Source: Phycisphaerales bacterium | GTDB lineage: Bacteria > Planctomycetota > Phycisphaerae > Tepidisphaerales > Tepidisphaeraceae | NCBI GenBank assembly: GCA_028291615.1 | Contig: JAQGHM010000234.1 | Coordinates: forward strand, 1 to 42,160 | DNA length: 42,160 nucleotides | Direction: 5' to 3' | Shown here: positions 15,469-23,132 of the stretch, one piece after another | How the letters are laid out: the number at the start of each line of letters is the position of its first letter | Numbering within the stretch: position 1 is the stretch's first letter | Made by a program: the position numbers and the translations under genes | Notes under the pieces: generated by a model | What the model saw: only the letters and a program-made list of their open reading frames with translations | Databases searched by the model: none | What the model was told of the DNA's origin: nothing

Positions 15469-16077
15469 TTACAGAAACAGGGAAGCCGAACGCAGGTCCA
15501 GTCGCACGGCCTTTAGGCCCCGATTGCACAGCATGTGGACCGCCCGTTCAGTACGCCCGATTCTGGTCGCGATCTCACCTGGAGTCAAACCCTGAATGTA
15601 ACGAAGATTGACGGCGTCGCGATATGCGTCGGGGAGCCGGCGCAACGACTGCTCGAGCGCCGCGAGGAACTCGTGCGCTGCCGCCGAGCGGCTTGGCGTG
15701 CGCTGGTAGACCGCCAGTTGCGACAGGCTCTCGATCAAGGATTTGTCGTCCGCCCTCACGTCCCGGGAACGCCGCCCACCGCGTTTGGCGGCGCGGTGCA
15801 AGCGCAGCAATTCGGCAATTCGATGCCGGGCGATCGTCACCAGCCAGCGGAAGATGGAATTGGTCGGATCCGTGGCCGTGAACTGGCCCATCCGCCGGAA
15901 CGCATTGATGTAAGTGTCCTGAAGAACGTCCTGCACATCGATGACGGCGGAGAGTTCGATCGGGAGGTGGCGGCGGACATAGTCCCGCAGGCGAGCGCGC
16001 TCGGCGTGAAGGAGAAGCTGCAAGGCGAGAGGATCGCCCCCGGCCGTTTTCGCGTCGCTGTGAGGGGCTTCTGCCAT
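15469..16077 (-). CDS. ECF-type RNA polymerase sigma factor
   Basis: 202 residues. Region 2 is visible as VQDVLQDTYINAFRRM and then IFRWLVTIARHRIAELLR (about 48-92), and region 4 as LRRLPDAYRDAVNLRYIQGL with the helix-turn-helix TPGEIATRIGRTERAVHMLC (about 148-190). No anti-sigma gene follows; instead the next gene is a transmembrane Ser/Thr kinase, which is a known planctomycete ECF partnership and suggests regulation by phosphorylation. The ATG is preceded by GGAGGGG with a four-base gap. Upstream lies the strong terminator of the pseudopilin operon, so transcription of this gene must start within roughly 16078-16110 or escape that terminator. Confidence 0.93.
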   Translation of the reverse strand: MAEAPHSDAKTAGGDPLALQLLLHAERARLRDYVRRHLPIELSAVIDVQDVLQDTYINAFRRMGQFTATDPTNSIFRWLVTIARHRIAELLRLHRAAKRGGRRSRDVRADDKSLIESLSQLAVYQRTPSRSAAAHEFLAALEQSLRRLPDAYRDAVNLRYIQGLTPGEIATRIGRTERAVHMLCNRGLKAVRLDLRSASLFL

Positions 16078-16108
16078 CAGTCCCCTCCACGCGGATTCGG
16101 TCGGCGCA

Positions 16109-16172
16109 TAAAAAAAGAGCCGGTGGGTGAAGAAGGAAGGGGGGGAACCTTCTTCGGGGATACCGCCGGCTC
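16109..16172 (-). terminator. Rho-independent terminator with two-part stem
   Basis: On the minus strand the outer stem GAGCCGG pairs with CCGGCTC, and an inner perfect stem GAAGAAGG pairs with CCTTCTTC around a C-rich loop. A run of seven T residues follows immediately. It lies downstream of the pseudopilin gene and should end the PEP-CTERM/pseudopilin transcript. The plus strand has no T run on its far side, so it acts one way. Confidence 0.9.
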
Positions 16173-16232
16173 AGGACAAAAGAATATCATGAAAAAAACA
16201 TTTATCAAGTCCCTTTATGAAAACATTCAAAT

Positions 16233-17042
16233 TTACTGTTCCTGCGAGGAATCCAGCGGCGACCAAAGACTTTGCAAATGACTTTTTCCCGTGGTGAAAT
16301 TGGCAAGGTCGCCTTCGGAGCGGGCCTCAACGTGGCCATCGGCGTAGCCGATGTTGACGAGGCCGAAGGGTTCGGTGCCGTGGCCTTTTCCGTTGGCGCG
16401 GCGATGGCGGGCGTACGCGAGTTGGGAGTTGACCATGCCGAAGCGCCCTGCGTCCCATAGGGGGGCAATGCCGCCACCAGCGCCAAAACGCCGACCGGGC
16501 GTGGCGCCGGCGACGCCAACGACCTCGGGGGCGGTATATCCGTAGGATGGGTCGTCCCGCTCGGACCAGGCTTCGATGATCAGGATGACCTCCGAGCTGC
16601 GGGGGATGGTGGCGGGCCAGAGGACGCCCGTGCCGGGGTTGGGATCGGTGAATTCGTTGCCGAGCAAGGAACTGGTCCAAGCGTTTATGGAATAGGAGCG
16701 CCGCGCGTCGGAGTCTTCAGGGCAGGTAAAGACGCCGTTTTTATCGGCGAGATCCTTGGAAAGGATGCCGCCGACGCGACGATCATCGAACCAGTAACAC
16801 TTGAGATTCGAGGCATTGGGCGGACGTCGTCCTTTCGATTCGGACTCATATTCGACCATCCCGACGCAGATCTGGCGCAAATTCGCTTGGCATTTAAGCG
16901 TCCGCGCCTGATGACGGGCGCGGTTGAGGGCGGGGAGGAGGATGCCGATCAACATCGCGAGAATGCCGATCACGACCAACAATTCCACGAGGGTGAAACC
17001 GTGGAGGTTGCGCGGATTGGGGCGGACGGTTCGCTGCGGCAT
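16233..17042 (-). CDS. Prepilin-type (pseudopilin) protein, planctomycete family
   Basis: 269 residues. A type III signal is present: a basic leader, then GFTLVELLVVIGILAMLIGI (from about residue 15) with cleavage after Gly15 and the conserved Glu at mature position 5, followed by LLPALNRAR. The long C-terminal domain ends with NIGYADGHVEA, close to the H-X9-DG region of this family but without a clearly spaced His. Such proteins are processed by a prepilin peptidase and are abundant in Phycisphaerae; their individual roles are mostly unknown. A GGAG site lies about seven bases before the ATG. It starts 35 bases after the PEP-CTERM gene and ends before the strong terminator, so the two genes form a unit. 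Confidence 0.92.
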   Translation of the reverse strand: MPQRTVRPNPRNLHGFTLVELLVVIGILAMLIGILLPALNRARHQARTLKCQANLRQICVGMVEYESESKGRRPPNASNLKCYWFDDRRVGGILSKDLADKNGVFTCPEDSDARRSYSINAWTSSLLGNEFTDPNPGTGVLWPATIPRSSEVILIIEAWSERDDPSYGYTAPEVVGVAGATPGRRFGAGGGIAPLWDAGRFGMVNSQLAYARHRRANGKGHGTEPFGLVNIGYADGHVEARSEGDLANFTTGKSHLQSLWSPLDSSQEQ

Positions 17043-17077
17043 GGCAATCTCCGATCTCTACCAGCCTCCTCGCATTG

Positions 17078-17782
17078 TCATCGGCATCGACGGCGGCGTA
17101 TGGACAGGGCGAGGCTCAGAATACCAAAAACCAGAATCCCGGGTTCTGGGACTAAAGTAATTGTCAGTAGCGGGGGGGCCATGGAGTCTTCAGCCATCGA
17201 AACGTCGACGCCGGTATTCTCTGATGGCGGATCAATATCCGAGTTGAGGCGGAAAAAGACGTATTTACCCGCGCCTGAGCCGTCGGCGCCATATTGGCCC
17301 GTTAGATATTTCGCCAGAGCTGAGTCACCGGCGGCGCTGGGATGCATAAACCCAGTCAAGGTGTTATCGATCGGGACGAAATTATCCTGAATCAGGGCGG
17401 GCGCCTTGTTGTCGGATGTTCCGACATAGCCGTCAGTAATGAGGACGTCAGGCGCGGCACGGGCATTAAGCCCGTAGAGATCAAGATTATATGTGGCGCC
17501 GGCGAAATTTGTCTGGATGTTGAGGGCAAAGTCGGCCGAGCTGACGATGGGCAGCTCGCCGGGCCCCGGCGTAGGAAGGAGGAAGACGAACACCCCCACC
17601 CGGCTTCCGGAAGGGGAGGACGTGCCGGCTCCAATGCGCTTGGCATTGATGCCATTTACGATGGTGCCTTTGCGAATGGAAGCGTCCGCAGGATCGCCGG
17701 TCACGACGATGGCGGCGCGTGCCTGCAGGCATAATGCCGCAATCGCACAAAGGAAACCCAGCCGGACCAGTGTGATGGACAT
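17078..17782 (-). CDS. PEP-CTERM sorting-domain exported protein
   Basis: 234 residues. The N-terminal signal peptide is MSITLVRLGFLCAIAALCLQ followed by ARA, with cleavage expected near residue 23. The C-terminus is a PEP-CTERM signal: VPEPG at 211-215, a hydrophobic segment, and RRRRCR. These signals are recognised by exosortase (EpsH family) and go with extracellular polymer production; no exosortase gene is in this window. The middle region (DLYGLNARAAPDVLITDGYV and similar) is a Ser/Asp-rich, probably beta-structured domain that I do not recognise. The ATG at 17782 is preceded by GTGGAG; longer in-frame starts lack a signal peptide at the N-terminus. It is the first gene of the unit with the pseudopilin. 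Confidence 0.88.
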   Translation of the reverse strand: MSITLVRLGFLCAIAALCLQARAAIVVTGDPADASIRKGTIVNGINAKRIGAGTSSPSGSRVGVFVFLLPTPGPGELPIVSSADFALNIQTNFAGATYNLDLYGLNARAAPDVLITDGYVGTSDNKAPALIQDNFVPIDNTLTGFMHPSAAGDSALAKYLTGQYGADGSGAGKYVFFRLNSDIDPPSENTGVDVSMAEDSMAPPLLTITLVPEPGILVFGILSLALSIRRRRCR

Positions 17783-17910
17783 AACTCCACTCCCTGAACG
17801 AGCGGAGCAGATTAACCGACGGAAGTGAAAGTCTCCAGCACTATGTTTTTCAATGCCGCCGGGCGATGGAGCAACCCCTCCCAAAACGAATCGCCACATC
17901 AAAAAGCGAT

Positions 17911-17933
17911 GCCGACAGGTCTGACCTGTCAGC
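17911..17933. promoter_or_regulatory. Palindrome upstream of the PEP-CTERM gene, candidate operator
   Basis: GACAGGTC and GACCTGTC flank a single base, forming a perfect 8-bp inverted repeat; outside it GC/GC also pair across one mismatch. It lies about 130-150 bases upstream of the PEP-CTERM start, in a 256-base intergenic region. The one-base centre makes a stable RNA hairpin unlikely and a dimeric protein site more likely. No regulator can be named. Confidence 0.45.
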
Positions 17934-18038
17934 ATCAACCTCGACGGTATCCCATAAGAGTAATGCGCTTCGGCCGCGGCGCTCACAAAGAATGTTTCCG
18001 CGCCTGATTTTTGTCTTAATTTTGCCCGCCCACAGGCG

Positions 18039-18899
18039 TTACAAGTGCGTCAAATCGGGGATGATCGCGTCGGGGCGCAGGGCGTTGGGGATCGAGGGCA
18101 CGTCCGCAGCGTGGGTCACACCGGTGAGGGTCAGGATGGTGGCCATGCCGAGTCGCTTGGCGCCGGCGATGTCGGATTCGAGGTTGTCGCCGACTAGCAC
18201 GCATTGATTCGGCTCGACTCGGAGTTTGCCGCAGAGTTCCTGGAAGAAGATCGCCTCGGGCTTGCCGGTATAAAGCGGTGTGACGCCGGCGGCGTAAGCC
18301 ATCATGCTGGCCAAAGCCCCGCTGCCCAGCTCGAGCCCGCGCGGGCTGGGATAGACGCGGTCCGCGCAGACGCCGACGAGGGTCGCGCCGGCACGGAGGA
18401 GGTAGAGCGCGATCCGCTGCCGCTGGGGGGTGGCGAAGACGTTCGCGGGAGCGCCGCAGATGACGGCGTCGCATGGCTGGCCGATCTCGTTCACCCAATG
18501 CACGCGGCCGTCGAGCATTTCGTGGAGGCCTTCGGTTGCCAAGTTGAAGACGCGGGGCGGATTGGGGAAATGCTCCAGCACGTAGTCGGCAGCCGCGGCG
18601 GCGGCGGTGTAAATCTGGTCGGCCGGCACGTCGATCCCCATGGTCAGCAACCGTTCGCGCAGGCGTTGCGGGCTGCTGGTGCTGTTGGTCAGGCAGGCGT
18701 AGGTCCGCCCCTCGCTTCGCAGCCGGGCGACCAGGGCGGCAGCGCCGGGGAGGACGTGATCCTCGTGATAGAGCGTGCCATCCAGATCGAGGAGGACCGC
18801 GGCATAGGGAGAGAAGTCGAACGGCACGCGGCGGAGTGTAAGAGCGTCACGTGCGATGTCCAGCGGTAGCCATGGGCGCAAAAGAGAACCCCCAGCCAT
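18039..18899 (-). CDS. HAD-IIA (NagD-like) phosphatase
   Basis: About 286 residues if begun at ATG 18899. HAD motifs: DLDGTLY (nucleophile and acid/base Asp), CLTNST (motif II), the Lys in YTGKPEAIFF (motif III) and VGDNLESDI (motif IV). The cap arrangement is that of the NagD/class IIA group, which dephosphorylates small metabolites; the substrate is unknown. The start is uncertain. ATG 18899 lies inside the tRNA terminator hairpin, and a GTG at 18827 would begin VPFDFSPYAAVLLDLDGTLY, which is where family members usually start. Neither has a strong ribosome site. It is downstream of tRNA-Arg on the same strand. Confidence 0.88.
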   Translation of the reverse strand: MAGGSLLRPWLPLDIARDALTLRRVPFDFSPYAAVLLDLDGTLYHEDHVLPGAAALVARLRSEGRTYACLTNSTSSPQRLRERLLTMGIDVPADQIYTAAAAAADYVLEHFPNPPRVFNLATEGLHEMLDGRVHWVNEIGQPCDAVICGAPANVFATPQRQRIALYLLRAGATLVGVCADRVYPSPRGLELGSGALASMMAYAAGVTPLYTGKPEAIFFQELCGKLRVEPNQCVLVGDNLESDIAGAKRLGMATILTLTGVTHAADVPSIPNALRPDAIIPDLTHL

Positions 18900-18915
18900 C
18901 TCTGGCCGGGGGTTC
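18880..18915 (-). terminator. Rho-independent terminator of the tRNA-Arg gene
   Basis: On the minus strand GAACCCCC-GGC pairs with GCC-GGGGGTTC around a six-base loop (one mispaired position), followed by TCTTTT. It begins five bases after the tRNA 3' end. It overlaps the possible 5' end of the HAD gene. Confidence 0.8.
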
Positions 18916-18919
18916 ACAT

Positions 18920-18993
18920 TGCAGCCGACAGGGGTCGAACCTGTAACCTGCGGTTCCGTAGACCGCCGCTCTATCCAATTGAGCTACGGCTGC
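18920..18993 (-). tRNA. tRNA-Arg (anticodon ACG)
   Basis: A complete cloverleaf of 74 bases: acceptor stem GCAGCCG with CGGCTGC and discriminator A; D stem GCTC/GAGC; anticodon stem GCGGT/ACCGC with loop CTACGGA, giving anticodon ACG; T stem ACAGG/CCTGT with loop TTCGACC. The A at position 34 would be deaminated to inosine to read CGU, CGC and CGA. The CCA end is not encoded. Confidence 0.97.
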
Positions 18994-19041
18994 TGCTGCT
19001 GTTGCGCTACTCCGCGCGCGGTGACGCGCGGCGGATCGTCA

Positions 19042-19069
19042 AGGTTACGCCCGTGCGGGCGTCTGTCAA
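19042..19069 (-). promoter_or_regulatory. Candidate sigma-70 promoter of tRNA-Arg with palindromic spacer
   Basis: On the minus strand a perfect -35 TTGACA is followed after 16 bases by TAACCT, a weak -10, about 50 bases upstream of the tRNA. The spacer contains the inverted repeat ACGCCCG-CA-CGGGCGT. A GC-rich CGCGCG segment, typical of a stringent discriminator, lies further downstream in the leader. Confidence 0.5.
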
Positions 19070-19183
19070 GGAGGGCGCCGGCAAGATGCAAAGTAACCCG
19101 GCCCGCCTCGGATGAGACGAGCCGGGATCGATGTCCGCCATGGACATCAATACGCATGGAAGGCTTTAAACGTGGAGCGAGGA

Positions 19184-19438
19184 TCAACTGATCCGATCGC
19201 TCCCCGCGACTTTCACGATCTTGTTGTAAACGCCCAGCAGCAGGAAGGTCGGCGCCCATTGGCCAACGAACAATGCGTCGTGCCGGCGACCGCTCAGCAT
19301 CAATCCGAGCGAACCGATGATCGAGCCGGTCGCGAGCCAAAGGAACGTGTCGGACGGGAGCCGCGCGGTCAATTCTTCGATCGGCTTGGCGAGGCCGCCT
19401 TCGCTATGTTCAACTGCTTCGGATGACATACGAGACAT
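19184..19438 (-). CDS. Small two-helix membrane protein
   Basis: 84 residues. A hydrophilic N-terminus (EAVEHSEGGLAKPIEELTAR) precedes two transmembrane helices (about 34-50 and 60-76) separated by SGRRHDALFVGQWAP. Short proteins of this pattern, with GLAKPxEE and FVGQWAPTFLLLGxYNK, occur in planctomycetes and other bacteria but I know of no assigned function. The ATG at 19438 has an excellent AAGGAG site seven bases upstream. It is a single gene, between the tRNA and the DNA ligase on the same strand; the gap to the ligase is 149 bases. Confidence 0.85.
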   Translation of the reverse strand: MSRMSSEAVEHSEGGLAKPIEELTARLPSDTFLWLATGSIIGSLGLMLSGRRHDALFVGQWAPTFLLLGVYNKIVKVAGSDRIS

Positions 19439-19587
19439 GATGGACTCCTTCTGTAAAAGGTTTTCAAAGCGTGCGGACAATCTGTCCCGCTTTCACTGAG
19501 ACGTTTTTAATGAAGCAACCGGAATGCCAGTATCGCGCGGAGGCGGATACGGCAGCGTCTGCTGGCGAGTAACTGCAAGCGAGCCCA

Positions 19588-21318
19588 TCACGGCAGGTGA
19601 TCGAAGAGCGTGGGCTCGCGCACAACTTCGTCGATCTCGCCCGCCGTCCCCGCGTCGCGCGAGGTGTTAGCGCTGCTTTGGTATATTTCTTCGACGCGCT
19701 GCAAACGGTCGGCGTCGTCGGGCCGCTTGTCCCAGCGGATCGTCTTGATGCGCGGGAACCGCAGGGCGAAGCCGCTCGCGTGCCGCGTTGAGCGCTGGAT
19801 CTGGTCGAACGCTATTTCCATCACCACCTGTGGCGGCACGTGGAAGACCCGGCCATCGTTTGCGATCGCGATCCGTTTGAACAATTCCGTCAATTGCGCT
19901 ATCTCGGCGTCGGTTACACCGCTGTACGCCTTGCCGACGTTGACCAGTTCTGCGTCGTCGTCGGCCGGCTCATCGCGCCAGACTGCGAACGTGTAGTCGC
20001 TGAGCGTGTTGCGGCGTTTGCCGTGGCCGAATTCGGCGGCGGTTACGACGCAGTCGAGCGTCGGCAGGTGGGTCTTGAGCTTGAGCCACAGTTTTCCGCG
20101 CCGGCCGGGGGAATAGATCGACTCCGGGTCTTTCAGGATAAGACCCTCATTGCGGCGGCCCTTGGAGGCTTCGAACGCCGCGGCGATTTCGGTCGCGGTT
20201 TGGACCTGGGCGATCGGCGTGACGTTTAACATTGCCGACTCGCGGGCAGCGAAGCGCTCCAGGCTTTCCCGCCTTTCGCGCAGCGGCTTGTCCATCAGGA
20301 GGTCGCCGTTCTCGTAGAGCAGGTCGAAGGCGATGAAGGTGACGGGATATTTTTTGAGCATCGCCGCGGTGGGCCGCTTTCGTCCCAGTCGACGCTGTAA
20401 GTGTGCAAAGGGAGAGACCGCGCCGCCGGCGAAGGGGACGATTTCGCCGTCGAGGAGGAAGTCACCCTCGATCCGCTGCATGGCTGTGAGAACTTCGGGG
20501 AAACTGTCGTCGGCGCGGTCCATCGTTCGCGTGTAGATCGACACGCGATCGCCCTGTTTGTGCACCTGCGCGCGGATGCCGTCCAATTTGTCTTCAACGA
20601 AGAAGGCCCGGCCTGCGAGCGTTTTCTCCGCGTCGGCTGGGGTTTCCTGAGGCGTCGCCAGCATGAACTGGATCGGGTGAAAGAGGCGAAACGTCGCGCT
20701 GCACAACTGGTCATGCTTCGCGAGCAGCGCGACCTCTTCGAGGTTGCCGACCAGGAGCTGGCATCGCTGGATGTTTGCGACCGGCTGGCTGAACGCCTGT
20801 GCGACCGCGGCCTGCAGGACGCCTTCCTGCGCGCCGGTGCGCATGTCGCGGAAGATGATCTTGGCGAGGTAGGTGGCCTCGCGCCCGGTGCGGCAGCGCT
20901 TGAAGAGGTCGAGCAGCAGTTGGCGCTTGCGCTCCTGCACGCCGGTCTCGGCTAGTTCATCGAAGGCGTCGGCGAGATCCGCCAGCGTCAATGCGCGTTC
21001 GACGGCTTGCTCCGGCCAAACTTGCGAGAGCGCTTCGCCGATCTCCCCACTGGCGATCGTCAGCCGCCGGAGTTCGTCATGCCCGACCGGCAGGATCTGT
21101 ATCAGGACGTCCCAGACGATCGCGCCGCCGACGGAAAGGACGCGCTCGTCCTTGGCCGCGAACGCCCGGCCACCGGCGAAGCGGACGGCGAGCGGGAGGT
21201 CTTCATCAGCCAATCCGCGGAAATAGTCCGCCAGCGCCGCCTGTTTCGCCAGCTTGCCCGGCACTGCGGCGACGGCGTCTTTCACGCGCGCGAAATCTTC
21301 CAGCGTCGCTCGATCCAC
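19588..21318 (-). CDS. ATP-dependent DNA ligase (LigB-type, bacterial repair group)
   Basis: 576 residues. An N-terminal DNA-binding domain (about 1-205) precedes the nucleotidyltransferase domain, with EDKLDGIR giving Lys244 as the AMP-accepting lysine, LLDGEIV (288-294, motif III), EGLILKD (391-397, motif IV) and LWLKLK (410-415, motif V). An OB-fold domain follows, ending GFALRFPRIKTIRWDK. It joins nicked DNA using ATP, in addition to the NAD-dependent LigA expected elsewhere. In many bacteria this ligase is beside an Lhr-type helicase, an exonuclease and an MBL nuclease; none of those is adjacent here. The start is GTG at 21318; no clear ribosome site is seen and a later start is possible. 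Confidence 0.93.
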   Translation of the reverse strand: MDRATLEDFARVKDAVAAVPGKLAKQAALADYFRGLADEDLPLAVRFAGGRAFAAKDERVLSVGGAIVWDVLIQILPVGHDELRRLTIASGEIGEALSQVWPEQAVERALTLADLADAFDELAETGVQERKRQLLLDLFKRCRTGREATYLAKIIFRDMRTGAQEGVLQAAVAQAFSQPVANIQRCQLLVGNLEEVALLAKHDQLCSATFRLFHPIQFMLATPQETPADAEKTLAGRAFFVEDKLDGIRAQVHKQGDRVSIYTRTMDRADDSFPEVLTAMQRIEGDFLLDGEIVPFAGGAVSPFAHLQRRLGRKRPTAAMLKKYPVTFIAFDLLYENGDLLMDKPLRERRESLERFAARESAMLNVTPIAQVQTATEIAAAFEASKGRRNEGLILKDPESIYSPGRRGKLWLKLKTHLPTLDCVVTAAEFGHGKRRNTLSDYTFAVWRDEPADDDAELVNVGKAYSGVTDAEIAQLTELFKRIAIANDGRVFHVPPQVVMEIAFDQIQRSTRHASGFALRFPRIKTIRWDKRPDDADRLQRVEEIYQSSANTSRDAGTAGEIDEVVREPTLFDHLP

Positions 21319-21414
21319 GCCGCGATTCTACGCTTCACGTGAAGCCCCCGTCTGCCACCCATTTCAGGCGAACTCGGTTAAGATCGGGCCTTTCCAAGCC
21401 CCGACGACTACACG

Positions 21415-22962
21415 ATGCCCGATATCCTCCTCGCCACCCTCAACGCCAAATACCCTCACGCCGCCTTCGGTCTGCGCTATCTTCACGCCAATCTAGGCCC
21501 ACTCGCCGACCGCGCTGCGATTCTCGAGTTCGACATCAATCAGCGACCGACCGACATCCTAGAAGCCCTCCTCGCCCAAAGCCCGAAGATCATCGGCCTT
21601 GGCGTCTACATCTGGAACGCGCGCGAAAGCACGCTGCTCGCCGCGAATCTCAAACGCCTGCGGCCCGACGTCACCCTAATCCTGGGCGGCCCCGAGATTT
21701 CCTACGAAACCGAGCAACAGGAAATCGCCCAGTACGCCGACTTTATCGTCACCGGCGAAGCCGATCTCGCCTTTGCCGAGTTGTGTGAAAAGTTGTTGGC
21801 GGGCAGGCGGCCGCTGCAAAAAATTATCCCCGCGGAGCTGCCGCAATTCGCTCCATTGGGTCCGCTTCGCCTGCCTTACGATCTCTACACCGAACACGAT
21901 CTCGCCCATCGCGTGGTTTACGTCGAAGCCTCGCGCGGCTGTCCGTTCAAGTGCGAGTTTTGTCTTTCCTCGCTCGATGTTCCGGTGCGCAACGCGCCGA
22001 TCGACGGCTTTCTTGCGGCCATGCAATCGTTGCTGGATCGAGGGCTGCGCCAGTTCAAATTCGTCGATCGCACGTTCAATCTGAACCTCAACATTTCCAA
22101 GGCGATCCTTCAGTTCTTCTTGGAGCGATATTGGCCTGGCCTGTTCCTGCATTTCGAGATGATCCCCGATCGTCTGCCCGAGGCGCTGCGCTCACTGATC
22201 CGGCAATTCCCGGCGGGGGCGCTACAGTTCGAGGTGGGGATTCAAACGTTTAACGACGACGTCGCCAGCCTGATCAGCCGGAGACAGGACAACGCCAAAC
22301 TGGAAGAGAACCTGCGCTTTCTTCGCGCGGAAACCGGCGTTCACATTCATACCGATTTGATCGTCGGCCTTCCCGGCGAAGATCTCTCATCATTCGGCGC
22401 GGGGTTCGATCGGCTGGTGGGCCTGAACCCGCAGGAGATCCAAGTGGGGATTCTCAAGCGCCTTCGCGGCACGCCGATCGTCCGGCATGATGCGGACTGG
22501 GGAATGGTCTACAGCCCGCACGCGCCGTACGAGATTCTGCAGAACAAGCTGCTCGATTTCGCGACGCTGCAGCGCCTGCGACGGTTCAGCCGGTATTGGG
22601 ATTTGTTGTCGAACAGCGGTAATTTTCGCGACAGCCTGCCGCTGCTCTGGACGGCGCCGAGTGGAGAAATCCATTCGCCATTCCACACGTTCCTTGAACT
22701 GTCCGACCGGCTTTACCAGAGCATGGGCCGCAACCATGGCATCGCCTTGCAGGACCTGGCGGAATTTCTGTTCAACCATGTGACTCGGATCACCGGTCAC
22801 GCCCCGGACCAAGCCGCAGCGTCGATCTGGCAGGACTACCAGCGCGCCGGCAGGTCGGATCGCCCGGGGTTCCTGCGGCCGTACATCGGCGAGCAGCCGA
22901 TCCCGCGGCGGCCGGCGCCAATGGCCGGCATCCCCGGCCGGCAAAGACGGCATTTGGCCTGA
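21415..22962 (+). CDS. B12-binding-type radical SAM protein with DUF4080 tail
   Basis: 515 residues. An N-terminal cobalamin-binding-like Rossmann domain (about 3-135) contains [15 protein letters not shown] and [11 protein letters not shown]. The radical SAM domain has the 4Fe-4S motif CPFKCEFC (Cys176, Cys180, Cys183), and [11 protein letters not shown] further on. The C-terminal region matches the DUF4080 pattern that follows this class of enzyme. The reaction is unknown; relatives perform methyl transfers or rearrangements on unidentified substrates. The ATG begins [13 protein letters not shown], the expected family start. It is divergent from the DNA ligase with a 96-base gap. No cobalamin riboswitch is seen. 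Confidence 0.92.
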   Translation: MPDILLATLNAKYPHAAFGLRYLHANLGPLADRAAILEFDINQRPTDILEALLAQSPKIIGLGVYIWNARESTLLAANLKRLRPDVTLILGGPEISYETEQQEIAQYADFIVTGEADLAFAELCEKLLAGRRPLQKIIPAELPQFAPLGPLRLPYDLYTEHDLAHRVVYVEASRGCPFKCEFCLSSLDVPVRNAPIDGFLAAMQSLLDRGLRQFKFVDRTFNLNLNISKAILQFFLERYWPGLFLHFEMIPDRLPEALRSLIRQFPAGALQFEVGIQTFNDDVASLISRRQDNAKLEENLRFLRAETGVHIHTDLIVGLPGEDLSSFGAGFDRLVGLNPQEIQVGILKRLRGTPIVRHDADWGMVYSPHAPYEILQNKLLDFATLQRLRRFSRYWDLLSNSGNFRDSLPLLWTAPSGEIHSPFHTFLELSDRLYQSMGRNHGIALQDLAEFLFNHVTRITGHAPDQAAASIWQDYQRAGRSDRPGFLRPYIGEQPIPRRPAPMAGIPGRQRRHLA

Positions 22963-23017
22963 ATCGCCATGCAAAACGCCCGCGGAAGGAAACTCAATCG
23001 CAAAAGCAGGGAATTCA

Positions 23018-23046
23018 TTGCAGGGCCGTAAGCCGAGCCGTATGCT
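23018..23046 (+). promoter_or_regulatory. Candidate sigma-70 promoter upstream of the pseudopilin
   Basis: TTGCAG and TATGCT are separated by exactly 17 bases. The -10 matches four of six and the -35 three of six positions. Transcription from here would give a leader of about 80 bases before the start codon at 23133. Confidence 0.35.
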
Positions 23047-23132
23047 TTGGTAACATGTCTGATGCGATGTCCGGCCCTCGACGGGGCCTGTCGCCATCAT
23101 ACTCGTGCGGCGGGGGCCTAGCGGAGTTGGAT

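Noticed and set aside
17911-17933. A lux box or LexA box
   Set aside because: The arms are ACAGGTC/GACCTGT, the reverse order of lux-box arms, and do not have the LexA CTGT-N8-ACAG arrangement. Only a generic palindrome can be claimed.
18991-19004. A TGC trinucleotide repeat beside the tRNA
   Set aside because: It is a few units long and partly belongs to the acceptor stem; no evidence of function.
22963-23132. A c-di-GMP (GEMM-I) riboswitch
   Set aside because: Some strings are reminiscent (CGCAAAAGC, GGAAAC), but the conserved GGGACGCAAAGCC core and the spacing of the two stems are not reproduced.
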